Source: Microbacter margulisiae
GTDB lineage: Bacteria > Bacteroidota > Bacteroidia > Bacteroidales > Paludibacteraceae
NCBI RefSeq assembly: GCF_014192515.1
Contig: NZ_JACHYB010000001.1
Coordinates: 1,178,001 to 1,242,000 of the forward strand
Length of the DNA: 64,000 bases
Reading direction: 5' to 3'
A program made the translations under genes and the position numbers. Within the stretch, counting starts at the first letter, position 1. Each line of letters starts with the position of its first letter. Shown here one piece after another: positions 17,632 to 27,396 of the stretch. The notes below the pieces were generated by a model. That model ran no database searches, had not been told where the DNA came from, and worked only from the letters and a program-made list of their open reading frames with translations.

Positions 17632-18759
17632 ATGGAAAATCAATCTAACCAAAAACCAAACGAACTAAGAACGGAAGAGTTCGTTGTCAATATTGGGCCA
17701 CAACACCCTGCAACACATGGAGTATTACGCATTGAAGCAACTCTTGACGGAGAAATAGTAAAGAACGTTCAGCCTCATTTGGGCTACATCCATCGTGGTA
17801 TTGAGAAAATGACAGAATCGATGCCTTATAAACAATCGATTTTTCTAACCAGCCGGATGGATTATCTGTCCGCCCACATCAATAACCACGCCTGCTCTTT
17901 GGCTATTGAAAATGCCCTCGGTATTGAAGTGCCAGCCCGTGCAAAAGCCATTCGAATCATCATGGATGAATTGCAACGTTTAACATCACATGAATTGTGG
18001 TGGGGTTCGTGTGCAATGGATATTGGGGCTGTTACACCTTTCTTTTTAGGATTCCGTGACCGGGAACGTATTCTGGAAATTTTTGAAGCTAATACAGGAA
18101 ACCGTCTTACAATGCACTACATTGTACCTGGCGGGGTTATGCGCGACGTACTATCCACATTTGTCACGGACGTCAAGGAATTGCTCAAGAAAATCAAAGG
18201 TTACCGGCATGAATATGATCAATTGATTACCGGCAACTACATTTTTCAACACCGGACACAAGGCGTTGGATATCTTTCAAAAGAACAAGCCATCTCATTA
18301 GCCTGTTCAGGTCCGGTTGCACGCGCCTCAGGAGTAAGCTGCGATATTCGAAAACTTCATCCTTATGATGGTTATGAGAATCTGGATTTTAAAGAAGTAA
18401 TCGATTATGGTTGTGATAACTGGGCACGTTATGTCGTTCGGATGGAAGAGATGAATCAATCCATTCATATCATCGAACAATTATTGGATAACTTTCCAAC
18501 AGGAGACTACCGGACAAAAATTAAAGGGATCATCAAGCTGCCTGAAGGAGAATATTACCAACGTGTTGAGACGGCTCGCGGCGAATTGGGAGTTTATATC
18601 GTTGCCGATGGTAGCAACAAACCTTACCGTATGAAATTCCGTACGCCTTCCTTTTCAAATCTTGGCGCAGTGAACCCTACAACAGTAGGCCTAAAAATTG
18701 CCGACTTAATGGCAAACATGTCGACCATCGATTTGGTAATTCCTGATATTGACCGATAA
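17632..18759 (+). CDS. nuoD: NADH-quinone oxidoreductase subunit D
   Basis: The 49-kDa quinone-site subunit has 375 residues. It starts with the quinone-site loop GPQHPATHGVLR (residues 23-34), which holds the quinone-site histidine, then LGYIHRGIEK near residue 51. As in all complex I the hydrogenase cysteines are absent, and it ends in the normal IVIPDIDR. The final codons precede nuoH, whose ATG is 11 bp beyond the nuoD stop. Confidence 0.97.
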   Translation: MENQSNQKPNELRTEEFVVNIGPQHPATHGVLRIEATLDGEIVKNVQPHLGYIHRGIEKMTESMPYKQSIFLTSRMDYLSAHINNHACSLAIENALGIEVPARAKAIRIIMDELQRLTSHELWWGSCAMDIGAVTPFFLGFRDRERILEIFEANTGNRLTMHYIVPGGVMRDVLSTFVTDVKELLKKIKGYRHEYDQLITGNYIFQHRTQGVGYLSKEQAISLACSGPVARASGVSCDIRKLHPYDGYENLDFKEVIDYGCDNWARYVVRMEEMNQSIHIIEQLLDNFPTGDYRTKIKGIIKLPEGEYYQRVETARGELGVYIVADGSNKPYRMKFRTPSFSNLGAVNPTTVGLKIADLMANMSTIDLVIPDIDR

Positions 18760-18769
18760 AACAGAGCAT

Positions 18770-19867
18770 ATGATTTCAATGATTCAGTTTACAGATATTA
18801 CAGCTTGGATTCACACCCTTTTGCTGAGTGTTATGTCTCCAACGTGGACATATGTTGTTGAATTAATATTATCCGGTGTGACTGCATTGGTAGTATTGTT
18901 AGTTTGTGTTATCATCATGGTATACATGGAACGCAAAGTAGCTGGGTTCATGCAGCTTCGCTGGGGTCCAAATCGGGTTGGTCCTTATGGACTTTTTCAA
19001 GTTATTGCCGATGTCATCAAACTTTTATTGAAAGAAAGTTTTTCGCCAAATCGAGCGGATAAAATCATGTTCAATATTGCTCCTGCATTGGCGTTATGTG
19101 TTTCTCTGATGGCTTTAGCCCCGATATCGTGGGCGCCTGGGTTAACCATGTGGGATACTAATATAGGAGTCTTGTTCATTACTGCTATTTCTTCGATGGG
19201 TGTCATCGGAATTATGATGGCCGGATGGTCAAGTAACAATAAATACTCATTACTTGGCGCTATGCGAAGCGGAGCTCAAATTGTCAGTTATGAGCTTTCG
19301 GCCGGTTTATCCATTGTAACTGCCGTAGCTCTTGCTGGCACACTGTCAACAAATGGCATCATCGCATCCCAAGCCAATGGGTGGTGGATCATTAAAGGAC
19401 AAATTCCTGCGATTATCGCATTTCTGGTTTACATTATAGCGAGTACAGCCGAATGTAACCGAGCACCATTCGATTTAGCAGAAGCAGAATCAGAGCTTAC
19501 AGCAGGTTATCATACCGAATATGCCGGTATGCAATTTGGTATTTTCTACTTGAATGAATACATCAACATGGCAGTTGTTGCAATTATAGCTTCTACCCTG
19601 TTCCTCGGTGGTTGGATGCCATTCCACTTGCCATTTGATTATCCTATTGTACAAACGTTTAACCATATAATGGACTTTATTCCCACATGGATATGGTTCT
19701 TTGGAAAAATGTTCCTAGTCATTTTCTTTATGATGTGGTTCCGTTGGACATTCCCTCGCTTACGGATTGACCAATTGTTGAAGCTGGAGTGGAAATATTT
19801 GTTGCCCATTAGTATTGTCAACTTACTGTTTGCCGCATTAATTATCATATTACATTGGCATCTGTAA
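18770..19867 (+). CDS. nuoH: NADH-quinone oxidoreductase subunit H
   Basis: NuoH is the membrane subunit that forms most of the quinone tunnel and links to the ion channels. The protein has MERKVAGFMQLRWGPNRVGP near residue 48 and AEAESELTAGYHTEYAGM near residue 242, both signature segments. It has 365 residues from ATG 18770. An in-frame TTG at 18749 would overlap nuoD by 11 bp, and a later ATG lies at 18779. A 111-bp gap separates it from nuoI, the largest gap inside the operon. Confidence 0.95.
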   Translation: MISMIQFTDITAWIHTLLLSVMSPTWTYVVELILSGVTALVVLLVCVIIMVYMERKVAGFMQLRWGPNRVGPYGLFQVIADVIKLLLKESFSPNRADKIMFNIAPALALCVSLMALAPISWAPGLTMWDTNIGVLFITAISSMGVIGIMMAGWSSNNKYSLLGAMRSGAQIVSYELSAGLSIVTAVALAGTLSTNGIIASQANGWWIIKGQIPAIIAFLVYIIASTAECNRAPFDLAEAESELTAGYHTEYAGMQFGIFYLNEYINMAVVAIIASTLFLGGWMPFHLPFDYPIVQTFNHIMDFIPTWIWFFGKMFLVIFFMMWFRWTFPRLRIDQLLKLEWKYLLPISIVNLLFAALIIILHWHL

Positions 19868-19978
19868 TTTTTTGTCTGTAATATCAAATGAGGCAAATGA
19901 ATAAATAGATTGAATAAAGCATACCCGTTTGAAACCGGGAACTTTCTTCAGACTCGAATAATAAATTAATAACAAAAG
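19868..19978. other. 111-bp spacer inside the nuo operon
   Basis: Between nuoH and nuoI. CCCG and CGGG flank an A/T loop at about 19924-19938, a weak hairpin with no T run. No coding potential or promoter is evident. Confidence 0.4.
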
Positions 19979-20482
19979 ATGAGAGCACTTTTCAACTATA
20001 TTAAGGAGGTTGTTTATGCCTTCGTGTCGTTGGCCAAAGGGTTATTATTGACTCTTCGCTACTTTGTCACCATCAAGAAAGTGAACATCACCGAAGAGTA
20101 TCCCGACAACAGAACAACTACAATTAGCGTCAAAGAGAGATTTTATGGCGAAGTTGTTTTGACGCACGACGAAAACAACGAACATAAGTGCACAGCTTGT
20201 ACATTGTGCCAAATTGCATGTCCCAATAATTCAATTCAGATTATTTCAAAACAAGTTGAAACAGAAGATGGAAAAAAGAAACGTGTTTTGGACAAATGGA
20301 TTTATCACCTGGATATGTGTACTTTTTGCTATCAATGTATTGATGCTTGCCCACAAGATGCCATTGAAATGAAAAATTCATTTGAATTAAGCGTTTATGA
20401 TCGCAGCAAGTTAGTTCGTCAATTGAATCGTCCTGGTTCTAAATTAAAAGAAAAACCGACCGTTAAAGAGCAACAATCATGA
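19979..20482 (+). CDS. nuoI: NADH-quinone oxidoreductase subunit I (two [4Fe-4S])
   Basis: This ferredoxin-like peripheral subunit passes electrons to NuoB. Two complete cluster motifs are visible: Cys71, Cys74, Cys77, Cys81 (CTACTLCQIACP) and Cys114, Cys117, Cys120, Cys124 (CTFCYQCIDACP). The N-terminal amphipathic stretch (LAKGLLLTLRYFV) fits membrane association. The protein has 167 residues. Its stop overlaps the nuoJ start as ATGA. With nuoE, F and G missing, NuoI would be the electron entry point for an external donor. Confidence 0.96.
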   Translation: MRALFNYIKEVVYAFVSLAKGLLLTLRYFVTIKKVNITEEYPDNRTTTISVKERFYGEVVLTHDENNEHKCTACTLCQIACPNNSIQIISKQVETEDGKKKRVLDKWIYHLDMCTFCYQCIDACPQDAIEMKNSFELSVYDRSKLVRQLNRPGSKLKEKPTVKEQQS

Positions 20483-21021
20483 ATGCATCCACAGTAATAT
20501 TTTATGTTTTGGCCATTTTAGTGCTCACTTTCGGAGCAATGACCGTTTTTACGCGCAAAATTTTCAGAGCTGCCATTTATTTGTTGTTTTCGCTTATTAG
20601 TGTTGCTGGCATCTATTTGCTATGGGGAATGGATTTTGTCGCTGCGTTACAAATCATTATCTATGTAGGAGGTATAGTAGTATTAATCATTTTCTCTATT
20701 TTACTAACGCAACGTGCAGGAGACAAACTGCCACCTCCAATTAAGAGTAGGCTTCTCGGTGCAGGAATTTTATCCGTTGCGGGATTAGGCTTTACTTCAT
20801 GGATAGTGTATAATTATCTGTTTACATCATCTAACTTGCCCGCCATTGAACCTTCCGTTCATAATATAGGAAAGCAGATGCTAAACTATACTCAATTTGG
20901 ATACGTATTTCCATTTGAAGTCATCAACATCTTATTGCTGGCAGCATTAGTTGGAAGTATAGTGATTGCTATGAAGAAAAAAGAGGAAAAATCAACTAAC
21001 GATACCAATCAAACCAAATAA
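20479..21021 (+). CDS. nuoJ: NADH-quinone oxidoreductase subunit J
   Basis: The 180-residue, five-helix membrane subunit has the conserved third helix pattern AALQIIIYVGGIVVLIIF near residue 55, which in complex I undergoes the pi-bulge transition. A lysine-rich tail ends the protein. It starts in a 4-bp overlap with nuoI and is 11 bp before nuoK. Confidence 0.95.
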   Translation: MNASTVIFYVLAILVLTFGAMTVFTRKIFRAAIYLLFSLISVAGIYLLWGMDFVAALQIIIYVGGIVVLIIFSILLTQRAGDKLPPPIKSRLLGAGILSVAGLGFTSWIVYNYLFTSSNLPAIEPSVHNIGKQMLNYTQFGYVFPFEVINILLLAALVGSIVIAMKKKEEKSTNDTNQTK

Positions 21022-21032
21022 ATAAACAGAAT

Positions 21033-21347
21033 ATGGAACAAGTTCCTTTATCACATGTTCTTATTTTAAGTTCTGCTCTTTTCTTTCTGGGGGTTTACGG
21101 ATTTTTTTCACGTCGTAACATGATTACGATGCTTATGTCCATTGAACTTATATTGAACAGTGTCAACATTAATTTTATAGCGTTCAACAAATATCTGTTC
21201 CCGCATCAACTGGAAGGTGTATTTTTCACCATGTTCATTATCACAGTAGCTGCGGCTGAAGTATCAATATCGATTGCTATTATTATAAATCTGTATCGTC
21301 GATTCAAAACCATTGACATTGAAGATACGACAACGATGAAGTATTAA
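21033..21347 (+). CDS. nuoK: NADH-quinone oxidoreductase subunit K
   Basis: The 104-residue, three-helix subunit contains the membrane glutamates of the family in MLMSIELILNSVNINF (near residue 38) and in VAAAEVSISIAI (near residue 75). Length and topology are standard. It is 2 bp from nuoL, implying coupled translation. Confidence 0.96.
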   Translation: MEQVPLSHVLILSSALFFLGVYGFFSRRNMITMLMSIELILNSVNINFIAFNKYLFPHQLEGVFFTMFIITVAAAEVSISIAIIINLYRRFKTIDIEDTTTMKY

Positions 21348-21349
21348 AT

Positions 21350-23287
21350 ATGAACAGTTACGATTTATCATCCTTATTAATTGTGGGGTTGCCTTTGCTG
21401 AGTTTTACCCTGATTATTTTACTCAGCAAACGAATGAAGCCTGGTATCGCTGGGCTCATTGGCACACTTACACTTGCCACAACGGCTATTTTGGCTTTTT
21501 ATGTTGCCGCAGGTTATTTCTTTGGATTTGGACCAGAAGCCGGTTCATATGTACATCATATTGCTTTGCAGTTTCAATGGCTAAAATTCTCAGATAATCT
21601 TTCCATCGATTTGGGTATCGTGCTTGATCCTATTTCCGTAACACTCTTATTAGTCATTACCATCGTGTCAACGATGGTGCATCTGTACAGTCTGAACTAT
21701 ATGCATGGCGAGGAATATTTCGCCCGTTATTATGCATATCTTTCCCTCTTTACTTTTTCAATGATAGGGTTGGTTGTAGCTGTCAACATTTTCCAAATGT
21801 ATATATTTTGGGAATTGGTTGGTGTATCATCCTTTTTACTGATTGGATTCTATTTTACCAAACCATCAGCAATCGCAGCAGCGAAGAAAGCATTTATAGT
21901 AACGCGTTTTGCCGATTTAGGGTTTCTAATTGGGATTTTGATATTAAGCCATGGGGCAAAAACACTTGACTTCTTTGTAATGATTCAACGTCTTACTGAA
22001 GCCGGATCACCATATCTTGCCCACTTTACCGCTACTTCGTTCATGGGATTATCCACCCTGACATGGGCTTTACTTCTTGTGTTCATGGGAGGCGCCGGAA
22101 AATCGGCTATGTTTCCGTTACATATCTGGCTGCCCGATGCAATGGAAGGCCCAACACCTGTGTCGGCTTTGATCCATGCAGCCACGATGGTTGTTGCCGG
22201 TGTTTATTTGGTTGCCCGTTTATTCCCTATTTACGCTATATCAGCTCCTGATGCGCTGCATATCATAGCCTATATCGGAGCTTTTACGGCTCTTTTTGCG
22301 GCAATTATCGCGTGTACACAAACTGATATTAAACGGGTGCTGGCCTACTCCACTATTTCTCAGATTGCCTATATGATGTTTGCGCTGGGTGTTGCCGGAT
22401 GGAGTGAAGGACAAACAGAAGGCTTTACTGCCTCAATTTTTCACCTTTTTACGCATGCCTTCTTTAAAGCTTTATTGTTCTTAGGTGCGGGTGCTATCAT
22501 CCACGCTATAAATAGTAACGAAATGGAAGATATGGGTGGCTTGAGGAAGGCTCTGCCTATCACACATATTACTTTCCTTGTGGCATGTTTATCCATTTCC
22601 GGTATTCCTCCTTTTTCCGGTTTTTTCAGTAAAGAAGCAATTTTGTCAGCAGCATCTCATAGCAATCCTTTAGTATATTACATTGGAGTATTCACCAGCG
22701 GACTGACTGCATTCTATATGTTCAGGCTTTACTTCCGGATTTTCTGGTATAAACCGGTAAGTGATCATCATAATCACGAAAAACATACATGGGCAATGAA
22801 TACGGCTCTCCTCGTGTTAGTACTTGGCGCCGCTTTTGCAGGTCTCATTCCATTCGGATCATTTGTAAGTGCAACAGGAGCTCCGATTATACTGCCTTTC
22901 CATCCTGCATTCTCTGTATTGCCTGTTTCTCTGGGATTGCTTGGAATCATCCTCGCTTATCTCTTCTTTTATAAGGAATCCGACAAAGCAGAAAAAGCAG
23001 TTGGCTATTTCAAAGGATTTTATCAGGTAGCTTACCACAAATTCTATATCGACGAGATTTATTTATTTGTCACCAAAAAAATTATTTTCAATTTGGTTGG
23101 GCGACCTGCCGCTTGGTTTGACCGCACAGTAGTCAATGGCATTTTAATTAATGGGACAGCTACTGTAACCGAGGTTACTTCAAAAACCATCAAGCCGATG
23201 CAATCAGGGAAAGTTCAGGAATATGCCATGTATTTTCTGGGTGGCGCGCTTCTTCTTGTCGCTTTATTATTCATTCAATTTATGTAA
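21350..23287 (+). CDS. nuoL: NADH-quinone oxidoreductase subunit L
   Basis: This is the most distal antiporter-like subunit, 645 residues, with a C-terminal lateral helix. The key segments are present: YIFWELVGVSSFLL (channel Glu), GAGKSAMFPLHIWLPDAM (channel Lys) and HAFFKALLFLGAGAI. The C-terminal part (residues 545-600, with KFYIDEIYLFVTKK) carries the long amphipathic helix typical of NuoL and absent from NuoM/N. It is followed after 6 bp by nuoM. Confidence 0.96.
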   Translation: MNSYDLSSLLIVGLPLLSFTLIILLSKRMKPGIAGLIGTLTLATTAILAFYVAAGYFFGFGPEAGSYVHHIALQFQWLKFSDNLSIDLGIVLDPISVTLLLVITIVSTMVHLYSLNYMHGEEYFARYYAYLSLFTFSMIGLVVAVNIFQMYIFWELVGVSSFLLIGFYFTKPSAIAAAKKAFIVTRFADLGFLIGILILSHGAKTLDFFVMIQRLTEAGSPYLAHFTATSFMGLSTLTWALLLVFMGGAGKSAMFPLHIWLPDAMEGPTPVSALIHAATMVVAGVYLVARLFPIYAISAPDALHIIAYIGAFTALFAAIIACTQTDIKRVLAYSTISQIAYMMFALGVAGWSEGQTEGFTASIFHLFTHAFFKALLFLGAGAIIHAINSNEMEDMGGLRKALPITHITFLVACLSISGIPPFSGFFSKEAILSAASHSNPLVYYIGVFTSGLTAFYMFRLYFRIFWYKPVSDHHNHEKHTWAMNTALLVLVLGAAFAGLIPFGSFVSATGAPIILPFHPAFSVLPVSLGLLGIILAYLFFYKESDKAEKAVGYFKGFYQVAYHKFYIDEIYLFVTKKIIFNLVGRPAAWFDRTVVNGILINGTATVTEVTSKTIKPMQSGKVQEYAMYFLGGALLLVALLFIQFM

Positions 23288-23293
23288 TCAACA

Positions 23294-24790
23294 ATGGATA
23301 TCGTACAATTATTAATTATTCTACCGATTGTAACTTTACTCGGGATGATTGTGGCTAAAAAAGAGCTGCATATTAAAAGTGTAGCTTTAGCCGGGAGTTC
23401 CCTCCAATTAATTCTAGCCATTATACTAACTACCTTGTATGTGCAGATGCGTCAGGCAGGGGCTATTGCTCCTTATTTGTTTCAAAGTAGTTATGTGTGG
23501 TTTGCACCGTTGAAGATTTATTTCACATCGGGTATTGACGGCATCTCATTGGTGATGATTTTAATGACAGCTTTGGTTGTACTTTCCGGAGTACTGGTTT
23601 CCTGGAAGATCAACAAACAGGTAAAAGAATTTTTCTTTCTGCTCATCCTGTTGAGTTTAAGTGCATACGGATTCTTCATGACAACGAATCTTTTTGCCAT
23701 GTTCTTCTTCCTCGAACTGGCTGTTATTCCAAAATTCCTGTTGATCGGGATGTGGGGTAGCGGACGAAAAGAATACAGTTCAATGAAACTAGCTTTGATG
23801 CTAATGGCAGGTTCTGCACTGGTTTTTCTGGGCATGATCGGGTTGTTCTATGAATCAGGAATGCAATCCTGGGACATTCAGGATATAGCCAGGCTCAATA
23901 TTCCTATTGCAACCCAACGTGTGCTCTATTTATTGCTGTTTACAGGATTTGGAGTTTTCACAGCCATGTTCCCGTTCCATACATGGGCACCTGACGGACA
24001 CTCATCGGCACCAACAGCTGCCTCAATGTTCCTGGCCGGTATTTCCATGAAACTTGGAGGTTATGGCTGTTTACGGGTAGCCACATATTTATTACCGGGC
24101 GCTGCACAGGAACTTTCATGGATATTTATCATCCTGGCATCCATTGCCATTATTTACGGAGCTTTTGCTACTATGATGCAAAAGGATCTCAAGTATATGA
24201 ACGCATATTCGTCCGTAAGTCACGTAGGATTTATCATACTTGGTATTGCCATGCTGACCAAGGTTGCCATCACAGGGGCAGTCATGCAAATGGTATCGCA
24301 CGGTATTATGACAGCACTTTTCTTTGCTGCTATCGGCATGATTTACGACCGGGCACATACACGACAAGCGAATGAACTGGGGGGGATGTTGAAACAAATT
24401 CCTTTTATTGGTGCTGCTTTCATTGTTTCAGGGTTAACTTCCCTCGGATTGCCTGGTTTTAGCGGGTTCGTTTCGGAAATGACAATTTTTGTAGGATCAT
24501 GGGAACATGCCGGTATATTTTATCGGGTTGCCACCATTTTAGCAGCAGCGTCGATTGTGGTAACAGCCGTTTACATTTTGCGTGCAGTTGGATTTGCCAT
24601 CTGGGGATCTATCACCAATAAAGAATTTTTGAAATTGAAAGATGCTACATGGAGTGAAAGAACAGCCACCGTGCTTTTAGTACTTGGCATTTTACTTATT
24701 GGTCTTGCTCCATTCCTGTTTGTACGGTTGATCGATATGGATACTACCACGATTTATCAAAAACTGATTTCGGGAGTGCTTGTTCACTGA
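23294..24790 (+). CDS. nuoM: NADH-quinone oxidoreductase subunit M
   Basis: The 498-residue antiporter-like subunit has FFFLELAVIPKFLLIG (channel Glu), MFPFHTWAPDGHSSAPT and KLGGYGCLRV (channel Lys), and AYSSVSHVGFIILG. These match NuoM. It lies 6 bp after nuoL and 54 bp before nuoN. Confidence 0.96.
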   Translation: MDIVQLLIILPIVTLLGMIVAKKELHIKSVALAGSSLQLILAIILTTLYVQMRQAGAIAPYLFQSSYVWFAPLKIYFTSGIDGISLVMILMTALVVLSGVLVSWKINKQVKEFFFLLILLSLSAYGFFMTTNLFAMFFFLELAVIPKFLLIGMWGSGRKEYSSMKLALMLMAGSALVFLGMIGLFYESGMQSWDIQDIARLNIPIATQRVLYLLLFTGFGVFTAMFPFHTWAPDGHSSAPTAASMFLAGISMKLGGYGCLRVATYLLPGAAQELSWIFIILASIAIIYGAFATMMQKDLKYMNAYSSVSHVGFIILGIAMLTKVAITGAVMQMVSHGIMTALFFAAIGMIYDRAHTRQANELGGMLKQIPFIGAAFIVSGLTSLGLPGFSGFVSEMTIFVGSWEHAGIFYRVATILAAASIVVTAVYILRAVGFAIWGSITNKEFLKLKDATWSERTATVLLVLGILLIGLAPFLFVRLIDMDTTTIYQKLISGVLVH

Positions 24791-24844
24791 TCAAAAACAA
24801 ATCCTGTTATCATCCCAATTATAACATCGTAAACACATAAATAA

Positions 24845-26248
24845 ATGGATAACGTTTTATTATTTCGTTTTGAGATTGTCATCGCGGTTTTGATTTTAGC
24901 GCTTTTAGTGATGTCGCTACGTGATTTCAACACGAAAGTAACTGCTTTTCTAGGCACGATGAATATCCTGTTGCTGGTAAACTTCTTAGCCGGTTGGTTA
25001 CCCATGGCTACCGGAAGTTATTTCTCAGGATTTTTCAGAACAACCGATCTGATTGTTTTCGAAAAAAACATCCTGAATCTGGGCATCTTGTTGATTTCGC
25101 TCACTTCTTACCAATGGCTCAAACAATCGGAACATCGTCTTGAATTCTATTTTCTGATGCTCAGTAGTATCATGGGCGTGTTTGTCATGCTATCGAGCGG
25201 GCATATCTTAATGCTTTACCTGGGAGTTGAAATGTCAACAATTCCTATTGCTGCCATGTCGAATTTCAATCTCAACGAAAAACGTTCGTCTGAAGCTGGG
25301 TTGAAACTCATTCTGTCATCAGCATTTTCTACTGGTATTATGCTGTTCGGTATTTCATTACTCTATGGAGCCGTTGGCAATTTAAGTTTTGACTCTGTGA
25401 TTGCTAATTTGCATCCTGACATGCTGACGATTTTTGCATTCACCTTTATCCTGGCTGGATTTGCTTTCAAAATGTCAATTGTACCATTTCATCTCTGGAC
25501 TGCCGATGTTTACGAAGGTTCCCCTATTGCCGTCACCAATTTTCTTTCGGTTATCAGTAAAGGTTCGGTAGTATTCGTATTTCTTACCATCTTATATCAT
25601 CTTTTCGGTGGATTAAAAGAAGAATGGCTATATGCCATCAGTATCCTGTCCATTTTGAGTATGACCATAGGGAACTTGTTTGCCATGCGTCAACAAAATG
25701 CAAAACGATTCCTTGCATTCTCATCTATTTCTCAGGTGGGATTTGTACTTGTAGGTGTGGCTGGAGCATCTGTCATGGGATCGACTTCCGTTGTCTATTT
25801 TATCCTGATCTATTTGCTCAGCAACATTGCCGCTTTCGGGGTAATCAGTGCTATGGCCGATACGACTGGCTCCGAATCGCTGCAATCGTTCAAGGGACTC
25901 TATAAATCGAATCCTTTTTATGCTCTGTTTATGGTAGTTGCTCTCTTCTCGCTGGCAGGCGTGCCTCCTGTAGCCGGATTTTTCGGGAAACTCTTCCTGC
26001 TGACTTCGGGGATGAATAGCAAACTCTACGTCCTGCTGGGTTTTGCAGGAGCCAACCTGGTGCTATCCCTTTACAATTATTTGAGAGTTGTGAAATATAT
26101 GTTCATCGATGAAGCTATTGAAACCATACCGCCGATGAAGCGCAACCGTCAACTAACGATCGCATTGGTAGTCTGTACGATTGGTCTTCTTGCTATCGGA
26201 TTCATTCCTGAACTCTACCAATACATCAGTCAAATTTGCACAATGTAA
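24845..26248 (+). CDS. nuoN: NADH-quinone oxidoreductase subunit N
   Basis: This is the antiporter-like subunit nearest the quinone module, 467 residues. It has MLYLGVEMSTIPI (channel Glu), GFAFKMSIVPFHLWTADVYEG (channel Lys), and FSSISQVGFVLVG. It ends the operon and is followed by a strong terminator. No nuoE, nuoF or nuoG follows, so the encoded enzyme has no visible NADH-oxidising module. That is the known situation in Bacteroides-type complex I. Confidence 0.95.
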   Translation: MDNVLLFRFEIVIAVLILALLVMSLRDFNTKVTAFLGTMNILLLVNFLAGWLPMATGSYFSGFFRTTDLIVFEKNILNLGILLISLTSYQWLKQSEHRLEFYFLMLSSIMGVFVMLSSGHILMLYLGVEMSTIPIAAMSNFNLNEKRSSEAGLKLILSSAFSTGIMLFGISLLYGAVGNLSFDSVIANLHPDMLTIFAFTFILAGFAFKMSIVPFHLWTADVYEGSPIAVTNFLSVISKGSVVFVFLTILYHLFGGLKEEWLYAISILSILSMTIGNLFAMRQQNAKRFLAFSSISQVGFVLVGVAGASVMGSTSVVYFILIYLLSNIAAFGVISAMADTTGSESLQSFKGLYKSNPFYALFMVVALFSLAGVPPVAGFFGKLFLLTSGMNSKLYVLLGFAGANLVLSLYNYLRVVKYMFIDEAIETIPPMKRNRQLTIALVVCTIGLLAIGFIPELYQYISQICTM

Positions 26249-26269
26249 TATATCCGTTTAATTGTGAAC

Positions 26270-26310
26270 AAAACGAGCCTTCGGAGAACTCCGGAGGCTC
26301 GTTTTATTTG
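26270..26310 (+). terminator. Terminator of the nuo operon
   Basis: AAAACGAGCCTTCGGAG and CTCCGGAGGCTCGTTTT form a long stem with one G-U pair and end in a T-rich tail. Confidence 0.85.
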
Positions 26311-26427
26311 TTCTTGAGAGTCATCAAATAAACCACATGACAATCCAGAAAAAAATGCGTACATCGTATTTACTCTAAACACAAGTCTGCTTTCTGACTA
26401 AATCTTGCTGCTCCGCTTCAAATCGGA

Positions 26428-26454
26428 TGCTTAGAAAAAATATTTTTCTAAGCA
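26428..26454. repeat. Perfect 12-bp inverted repeat
   Basis: TGCTTAGAAAAA and TTTTTCTAAGCA are perfect complements separated by 3 bp. It is too A/T-rich for a classical terminator and lies 275 bp before upp. Confidence 0.6.
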
Positions 26455-26728
26455 CAAAATTCAGATTCCATTGCTTACTCTTTTTTCTATCTTCTGGAAC
26501 AAGTATCGTTTTCATTTCAAAACTACAGCTAATTTGTTATATGACAATGAAAAAAAGCCCAACAAAGGCATTTGAAGTTCCCTATTTATTGTTGGTCATA
26601 CGAAGTCAAGTCACAATGTTGACGTTGAGACAGAAACCAAACAAATTGCATGACAATCTATGGAAAAACATCGCCTCTTCATTTGGAAGACATCGTTTTA
26701 TTTTGTTATTTTGCAAAAATTATCTCTT

Positions 26729-27382
26729 ATGACAATACACAACCTATCCGAACAAAACTCACTGCTGAATCAGTTTTTGAAAGAAATACGCCATGTTGAC
26801 ATTCAAACCGATAGAATGCGGTTCCGTCATAATATTGAACGTATTGGAGAAGTAATGGCTTACGAAATCAGTAAAACTCTCGCTTATCGAAACGAAGATA
26901 TTCCAACTCCCCTAGGAACAATCAACATGCCGGTTTCAGGAGAATCTATTGTTTTGGGAACTATTTTACGCGCCGGGCTCCCCTTTCACAACGGGTTCTT
27001 ACATTATTTCGACCATGCCGAAAATGCTTTTGTATCAGCTTATCGAAAATATAAGGATGCATTGAAATTCGATATCTTCATTGAATACATTGCATCCCCT
27101 TCCATCACTGAAAAGACATTGATTATTACCGATCCGATGCTGGCTACAGGCAGCTCTATGGAGTTGGCCATTGGAGCTCTGCTAACAAAAGGAACTCCTG
27201 CACATATTCATATTGCCACCATCATTTCAAGCCAACCAGCTATCGATTATGTACAAGCACATATGGAGAATACAAATATTACCCTGTGGACAGCTGCTAT
27301 TGACCCTGCGTTAAACGAGCATTCATACATTATTCCAGGATTAGGCGATGCTGGCGATCTCGCTTACGGAGAAAAACTATAA
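26729..27382 (+). CDS. upp: Uracil phosphoribosyltransferase
   Basis: This salvage enzyme makes UMP from uracil and PRPP. From ATG 26729 the protein has 217 residues. The PRPP-binding loop is TDPMLATGSSME (about residues 134-145), and the uracil-site end is PGLGDAGDLAYG. An in-frame upstream ATG at 26660 would add 23 residues unlike the family and is rejected. It is followed by a vanZ-like gene after 14 bp. Confidence 0.93.
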   Translation: MTIHNLSEQNSLLNQFLKEIRHVDIQTDRMRFRHNIERIGEVMAYEISKTLAYRNEDIPTPLGTINMPVSGESIVLGTILRAGLPFHNGFLHYFDHAENAFVSAYRKYKDALKFDIFIEYIASPSITEKTLIITDPMLATGSSMELAIGALLTKGTPAHIHIATIISSQPAIDYVQAHMENTNITLWTAAIDPALNEHSYIIPGLGDAGDLAYGEKL

Positions 27383-27396
27383 ATCACTAATTTTTT

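Larger units (their letters stand above)
26249..26728. other. 480-bp intergenic region between nuoN and upp
   Basis: Contains the nuo terminator (26270-26310) and a perfect A/T-rich inverted repeat (26428-26454). Just before upp there is TTATTTTGC, near the -7 consensus but one T short. A 101-codon open frame at 26427-26732 has no family resemblance and spans the palindrome, so I do not call it. Confidence 0.6.

Noticed and set aside
26427..26732. 101-codon open frame upstream of upp
   Set aside because: No family resemblance, spans a palindrome and the upp start, and its composition is unlike the neighbouring genes.
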